A stretch of 64,000 nt of DNA, from positions 162,959,481-163,023,480 of the forward strand of contig BSWB01000001.1 of NCBI GenBank assembly GCA_033239125.1, in the 5' to 3' direction. Below, piece by piece: positions 58,971 through 64,000 of this stretch; the first letter of the stretch is position 1, and every line of letters starts with the position of its first letter. Source of the DNA: Fagopyrum homotropicum (lineage: Eukaryota > Streptophyta > Magnoliopsida > Caryophyllales > Polygonaceae). The notes below the pieces were generated by a model. The model saw nothing but the letters and a program-made list of their open reading frames with translations. It had not been told where the DNA came from and searched no databases. The translations under genes were made by a program, and so were the position numbers.

Positions 58971-59170
58971 TAGGGTATGGTGCCATCCTGTCGAATGAGG
59001 GGTTTTTGGATTTGGTTACGTAGGCGGGTTTGCATGGAGCAATTTGATATGGCGGAGTTGCAGAAGAAGTGGAGTGAGCTGGCCCAAGAGAGTTTGTCAA
59101 ATGGGAGGGCGTGGAAGGAGGATCATCAGAAGGGGAATAAGTATGGGCCGAACCAGAGAAAGTATTGGGC

Positions 59171-60123
59171 TTAGAGAAGGAGAAAAATTAGGGCCGGACT
59201 GGAGGAAGGTTGAAACACGGGGAGCTCAAGATGGGTATTGGTTTCAGGTAGGTGCCTATGGGTTGTGGAATTTGCAAGAGGAAAGTGTGATTCATGGAAA
59301 ATCACATCCCTAGAGATGTAAAATCTTTTGTTTAGCCAATCATAGCAAATGTAACCTTTGTGATGGGTAGCATAGCCAAGAAAGATGGTTGGGGTTGATC
59401 TAAACTTGAGTTTGTGTTTGTTATAAGGTCTAAGGTTCGGAAAAGAAAGAGACCCAAAAATCTTGAGGAATTCATAATCCGGAGATTTATGAAAAAGAAG
59501 ATCAAAAGGTGTTTTATATAGGAGTATGGGTATGGGAGTACGGTTTATGAGATAGGCGGATGTTTCAAAAGCAAAGTCCCAATATGAAAGAAGTAAGGAG
59601 GAGTGTTTGAGTAAGGTAAGTCCCATATCGACAATGCGACGGTGACGAGTCTCAACACTTCCATCTTGCTGGTGGGAATAGGGACAAGATAGATGATGTA
59701 AAATATCACAGTCATGAAAAAAGAGAATTAGTTGTAGAGAATTCAGTGCCACCATCCATTCAAATTATGGGCCTTAGGTTTGAGATTCATTTGACGAAGA
59801 AGGTGGGAAGTAATGCGTTGAGACGGATGCCCTAGACGGCAATGCCAAACACTTGTGACATACGACGAAAGAGAGGTAGTGGTGGTGAGAAGGGTGTTGG
59901 TCGGCACCGGAAACTTGTGCAAGCCTCCTTCAACGAATCCCCGAAGAAGAGTTGCCTTTGCCTGAGAATCCTTCAAGATAAAAATCAGAGTGAAATTCAA
60001 AGAAAACATGGTTATCACGACATAATTGATTGATAGAAAGTAAGTTTTTGTTGAGTGCAGGTGTATGAAGAATGTGAGAAAGAGGAAGAGTGCGATTGGA
60101 AGCAGTAAAGGAAGAGGAACCAT
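59171..60123 (-). pseudogene. Copia GAG-pre-integrase and integrase remnant
   Basis: VWHCRLGHPSQRITSHLL (about 59840) is the pre-integrase HHCC region. CPYSHQQDGSVETRHRRIVD, AYLINRTPIP and FLGYATHHKGYICYD are integrase core and C-terminal landmarks. The first catalytic part is degraded. Confidence 0.87.
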
Positions 60124-60496
60124 AGTTAACTATGGAATTGTAGACCCATCGCCAAGAGAGACGCAATCTGCACCATCATAGGGCAGAGAGTCAAAGCGGA
60201 ATGATTGGTAGCATCAGCGTCTGGGTACCAATGGTTGGATGCAGTGTTGTGAGCTTGCATTGAAGAAGGTGGTTGAGCTTGATATGCCTGTAAAGGAAGA
60301 GGAACCATGGTTAACTATGAGAATTGTAGACCATCGCCAAGAGAGAGGCAATATAAACCATCATAGGGAAGGGATTCAAAGTGGAGGTTTGCCAAATCTG
60401 GAGTATAATGATTGGTAGCACCAGTGTTTGGGCACCAATGGTTGGATGAGGTGTTGTGAGCTTGCATTGAAGAAGGTGGCTAGGCCTGATAAGCCT
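60105..60496 (-). repeat. Tandem duplication covering the Copia protease region
   Basis: Copy 1 (60105-60289) and copy 2 (60290-60496) both start GTAAAGGAAGAGGAACCAT on the plus strand. Each encodes AYQAQPPSSMQAHNT-like sequence and an HWYPDADATNH-type protease motif (copy 2 differs). Copy 2 carries about 21 extra bp. Confidence 0.85.
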
Positions 60497-61199
60497 GATC
60501 GAATCTGTGCCAGCAGATGAGGGCACTATGTCCTGGTTTGAAGCAAACCCTGGCAAGTGGGATGAGTGTCTTGCTGTCTTGCAAAATTGAACTGTTGACC
60601 TCTACCTCGAGTAGGAGCTTGTGGCTGTGAGGAAGAGGAGTGAGAGTTGTTGGATTGATATCCTCTGTTTTAAGGAGGGGCTCGATTTTGGCCAGAGTTG
60701 TTTTGAGAGCGTCCACGACCCCTGGTGGAATTGTTGTTGCAAGTGTAGTTGGCTTTTGGTTTGGTGGTGGTATTATTGGCAGACATTGAAGGGGTGAGAA
60801 GGAGAGGGTTGGACTTTGGACTGTGTTGTTAGACGAGCCTCATGGGCAAGAAGATAAGAGAGTATTTGGTTTGGAGAAGGGTTGGGTAGAGAGAGCAGTC
60901 ACAATGGAGTCATACTCTGTACCTAGACCCGCAAGGATGTAGGTGATGAATTCTGAATCGGAAATGGCATGGCCAACAGCAGTGAGGCTTGAAGTAAGAC
61001 TTTTAGCTTTCTGGTAATAAGCATGGATGGATAGGTCGGCTTTCTTGAGGGAGGCAAGTTGAAGGCGAGCATGAACCACCTGGGCACTAGATCTAGCAGC
61101 AAAGGACTCCTGGAGGTGAGACCCGATCTGGAAATATGAGGTACAATCGAGGACTTGTACGAGAACATCTTTAGTGAGGCTGACCATGAGGATTGCCAT
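60497..61199 (-). pseudogene. Copia GAG remnant with zinc knuckle
   Basis: ESFAARSSAQVVHARLQLAS, LSIHAYYQKAKSLTSSLTAV and SDSEFITYILAGLGTEYDSI match plant Copia GAG (UBN2-type). CFKPGHSALICWHRFDQAYQ at about 60490-60550 is the CCHC knuckle with its first Cys lost. Confidence 0.85.
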
Positions 61200-61355
61200 G
61201 ACCAGTTGGTCCTTAGAAACCCAGGTGCTATGAGTAGGATTTGGAGCATCACCAATGTAAAGTGTTGGACAGGAGCAAAAGCCATCAACAAGACCAAAAA
61301 GTGTAAGATGATGAATGAGATGGTGGACGTTTGTCCTATTCAGCCTCTGATACCA

Positions 61356-61490
61356 TAATAAGGTGTAGGAATTTCATTCATTCTCAAAACAGAAGTTTGT
61401 TACAGAATATATAGAATACTCAAGCAATACATAGTTGACAAGTGTCATATATTATTGGGCTAATGGGAGCTGGGCTCACTAGGCCTATTA
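61356..61490 (-). repeat. Copia 5' LTR
   Basis: 135 bp. The minus strand begins TAATAGGCCTAGTGAGCCCA and ends CCTACACCTTATTA, directly followed by the primer-binding site. Confidence 0.9.
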
Positions 61491-63664
61491 AACAGATGAT
61501 TCTTATGTATTTCCGTACATATTTGATGTATTTCTAAAGAATAGAAGATGACTGCTTCAAAGGTTTACAGGATGTGAGAAGACTAACCTCCTGGATGTAC
61601 TCAATAAGTTCTTCTGAGATGAGAACAACAACATTTGCTGTGCATCATTTATCGAAAGATTATCAATCACCTGTTTTTCACTACATGCATCAATTATCCT
61701 CTTAATTTTGCCTAAGGTAGAAGAAACTGAAAAATAGATTTCAGGTTTCAAATAGATATGGTAGATGCTGCTTTTCCCCAACATTCCTTGTAAGTTGTTC
61801 TTTATATTTATCTCTAATGGAATAAATGAACATTCTAAATGAATAGACTACTCATCTGATCAACTCACTTCACATATATAGCATTTCTTGTGTTTGACTG
61901 TTATTTAAGTTGATAATCAGGTCATTGATTTTGAGACAGACCTTTGAAACGATACCAGCAGACACTGTCAATTTTCCGCAACAATAAGAATACCATACGA
62001 AATTATGACACGCTAAATAGCAGTGGAAGGTTTTAGCCGTTCATGGGAAGCTGTCAAGACCTTATACCTTAAGAGAATGTTAAAAATTCCACCTAGAGAC
62101 TGTAATGCACTTAAGAGTGTAAAAGCATAAACACATATTGTATCATCTAACCGAAACACAATACTGAAGGTGGGTTTCTTCTTGTATATAAAAAAGGCGC
62201 TTCAAATTCTCTTAATAGTTATTGTCCTTGCAAGGTTGAAGGATCCGAGCCCCTCTATTGTCTATTTTACATCTTAGTATTTTATGAGGTAAAAAACACA
62301 TAGGACGCATACTATAAACTTGTATTACTATTGAGTAATTTTCAATTTCAATAGTTTCATTGATAAAGACAACATATCAACACCTGAAAGATGAGGCAGG
62401 CAATGATGGTGACATGGTCAAACCATCGCGGTTTTAGCTCTAATCAACTTCAGAACATGTCAATATTAATCCTCTACAAAGTTGGAAGAGAGTAAAAAAG
62501 AAGAAACCAAATAGGTCGATCTTTGTTTCAAGAATCAAATGACATGCTAAAAAAATATGTAATTTTCTTTTACAAGAGTAAAACTACAAGTGTTATTTCT
62601 TTTGCATGAAAGTTCAACACATCAAGTATGGTAGGACGTGTAAGTGAGCTTACACTTTTGCAACGTGAAGCAGCACTATTATTCATGCTTCCAAAGTCAT
62701 ATATCCATGTTGACGTGTAACACCATTAAAGCTCTGTCGTAGCATTTGTTAATAAGCTTTGTAATATGAACAAAGGGTTGAAGGGATGAGCATACAACCT
62801 GCAAACGGAATGCAAATGACGGTCACTTGGTTTTAAGTGTTCCTGCATAATGAAGGATTGAAAAACCAAAACTTTGATGCTAGACTGATTGTATTTATAC
62901 TAACATTTTTGTCTTTTCTTCTAGATCATACACAGTGGCCGGTTCATATCACCACAAGCTGCAAAAACCTAAAATCATAACATAATTCAAGGAAAAGGAG
63001 TCACATATTTCATTTGAATGTCAAGTTTGTCATATAAAAAGATGTGACCATCTTGTTGTCCCAGACGAGGCTTCTCACACTGTATGAGAATCTCATACAA
63101 CTAAGCAAGGAATTCACAGAGGCTTCTTCTAGTTGAGGCATTTCTGAAACCATGATAATTTCATAGCAGGACTATGAGAAATAACCGTGCAGCGAAAGAA
63201 AGGCATGAGATACAAGTTGAAGAAGTAATTATACATTTTAAATGATAACACCCAGAAGGAGCAAGATAAAGTTCATCTTCAATTTATAACTAAACCATTA
63301 ACGTGAAGAAGTTTACTGAAGTCATTATCAAATCTATGTAATCAAGCTAATTATTTTCCTGTTTATTTTCTACAGTTGCCATGAAATTATAAACATTTGA
63401 AAGTGAAGCTGTGTAAGAGGAATTTTGACGAACAGTTGGTGTGTTGAGTTTAAAATTTCCATCAAAATGAATTACCATGTCACAATTAATCAACCTACCA
63501 ATTTATCCAATCCCATACTTGAGTCGAATTTCTAGTCGACGGGTTGGTGTGACCTCAACTGGGAAATTGAGAAAGCATGTACATACCTGATTAAAGGAGG
63601 AAGAGGCATACACAAGCAAATTTGATGGCTCACAAGGCAAAAACTTGGTTGTAAAGAACACTTT
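61491..63664. other. Sparse region without a recognised gene
   Basis: AT-rich. A minus-strand open frame at 61557-61784 (75 residues, containing LGKIKRIIDACSEKQVIDNL) has a protein-like composition but matches nothing I recognise. No other signal is seen. Confidence 0.4.
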
Positions 63665-63831
63665 TCATCGCACGGGAGCCACATAGCGCTTCACAGAAGA
63701 TTGTCGGAAAGTGATGGAAGGACCATCTTGTTCTTCATCTTGACTAGAATGTGGAGAACCATAGGGCTGCAATCTATCAAGTTGATTTCGTAGCTTTGGA
63801 GGAAAGGCTTTCTCACATTGAGTTGAGAAGA
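63665..63831 (-). CDS. Putative 3'-terminal exon of an unidentified gene
   Basis: From an acceptor (CAACAG) at 63832-63837 the minus strand stays open for 54 codons to a TGA at 63665-63667. It encodes a hydrophilic peptide including FSTQCEKAFPPKLRNQLDRL, SPHSSQDEEQDGPSIT and the C-terminus SSVKRYVAPVR. Composition looks like a real disordered protein tail. Upstream exons would lie beyond the window or be missing. I do not recognise the family; it could be a captured gene fragment. Confidence 0.4.
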
Positions 63832-63882
63832 CTGTTGGACTTCTTCTTCAAGGGTTCACCTGACCTTCTACTTTCTGTGCAG

Positions 63883-63957
63883 ATGATGGAGTTTCCAGTC
63901 TAAATAACAGAAGCTTTCCACCAAGATCTGTGCCACCACAGCAATTTCTTAAAAATG
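63883..63957 (+). pseudogene. Displaced copy of DUF2439-gene exon 9
   Basis: 75 bp, the same length as exon 9 at 51985-52059, with seven substitutions. Both splice sites are intact (TTTCTGTGCAG before, GTTGGTT after), and flanking intron sequence matches on both sides (AAGGGTTCACCTGACCTTCT before; CAAGCTGTCAAGTC after, up to the window end). The frame is open, but six of the seven changes alter the amino acid. It may be one exon of a partial or whole gene copy continuing to the right. Confidence 0.85.
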
Positions 63958-64000
63958 GTTGGTTGTGAGTTACCACAATTTCAAGCTGTCAAGTCTTTTT

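Larger units (their letters stand above)
57340..61490 (-). mobile_element. Decayed Ty1/Copia LTR retrotransposon, 4,151 bp
   Basis: Two LTRs (57340-57473 and 61356-61490), about 93% alike by eye, enclose Copia-order protein remnants on the minus strand: GAG, zinc knuckle, protease, integrase, reverse transcriptase, RNase H. The tRNA-Met-type primer site TGGTATCAGAGGC directly adjoins the 5' LTR at 61355. A purine tract GATCGAGAGGGAA precedes the 3' LTR. Flanks AACAA and AACAG form a 5-bp duplication with one mismatch. LTR ends are TAATAGG...TTATTA instead of TG...CA. Confidence 0.92.

Overview
The window is nuclear DNA of a flowering plant, almost certainly a eudicot. Genes are split by many short AT-rich GT-AG introns, intergenic DNA is AT-rich, and it is crowded with plant-type transposons (hAT, LINE, Copia, TRIM, Mutator-like). 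Eight protein-coding genes are supported. For the seven complete ones I traced exon by exon (or as a single exon), the exon lengths add up to an open frame.

Layout from left to right. 16-1261 (-): 5' part of an MFSD5-type major facilitator transporter, running off the left edge. 2824-3702 (-): single-exon HpcH/HpaI-family aldolase. 5002-7343 (-): MYG1-family exonuclease, 7 exons, 373 aa. 7476-10563 (+): hAT transposon with an exact 8-bp target duplication and a transposase interrupted by four stops. 12375-20558 (-): Ste20/BLUS1-like protein kinase, 22 exons, 742 aa. 21000-30700: gene-poor block with SINE-like sequence, a 1.65-kb Mutator-like element carrying mirror-image minisatellites, and a decayed LINE. 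31345-34593 (+): kinesin-light-chain-related TPR protein, 622 aa, with a fresh tandem array in its last intron. 35667-40092 (-): NIN-like (NLP6/7-type) transcription factor with RWP-RK and PB1 domains. 40100-48478: gene-free repeat block with two TRIM elements, two MITEs and a large foldback. 48696-53938 (+): protein with two DUF2439 (ZGRF1/Mte1-type) domains, 14 exons, 661 aa. 54180-56668 (-): wall-associated receptor kinase. 57340-61490 (-): decayed Copia retrotransposon with 134-135-bp LTRs. 61491-64000: sparse sequence ending in an unidentified minus-strand coding exon next to a displaced copy of one exon of the DUF2439 gene.

The genes are ordinary, separately transcribed plant genes: membrane transport, small-molecule aldol chemistry, organellar RNA processing, kinase signalling, cytoskeleton and cell wall (KLCR), nitrate response (NLP), genome stability (DUF2439) and wall sensing (WAK). 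They do not form one pathway. From memory, Arabidopsis relatives of the aldolase, the kinase and the KLCR gene lie close together on chromosome 4, so part of the order may be ancestral; this was not checked.

The most interesting material is structural: a hAT transposase whose stops all look like cytosine-deamination products; a short-LTR TRIM family seen as an intact copy, a deleted copy, a solo LTR and relics; tandem exon-pair duplication plus a third dispersed exon copy in the DUF2439 gene; a GC-AG intron; a 342-bp identical-copy array butting onto a splice acceptor; and inverted minisatellites inside a Mutator-like element. I found no convincing previously undescribed multi-gene system.
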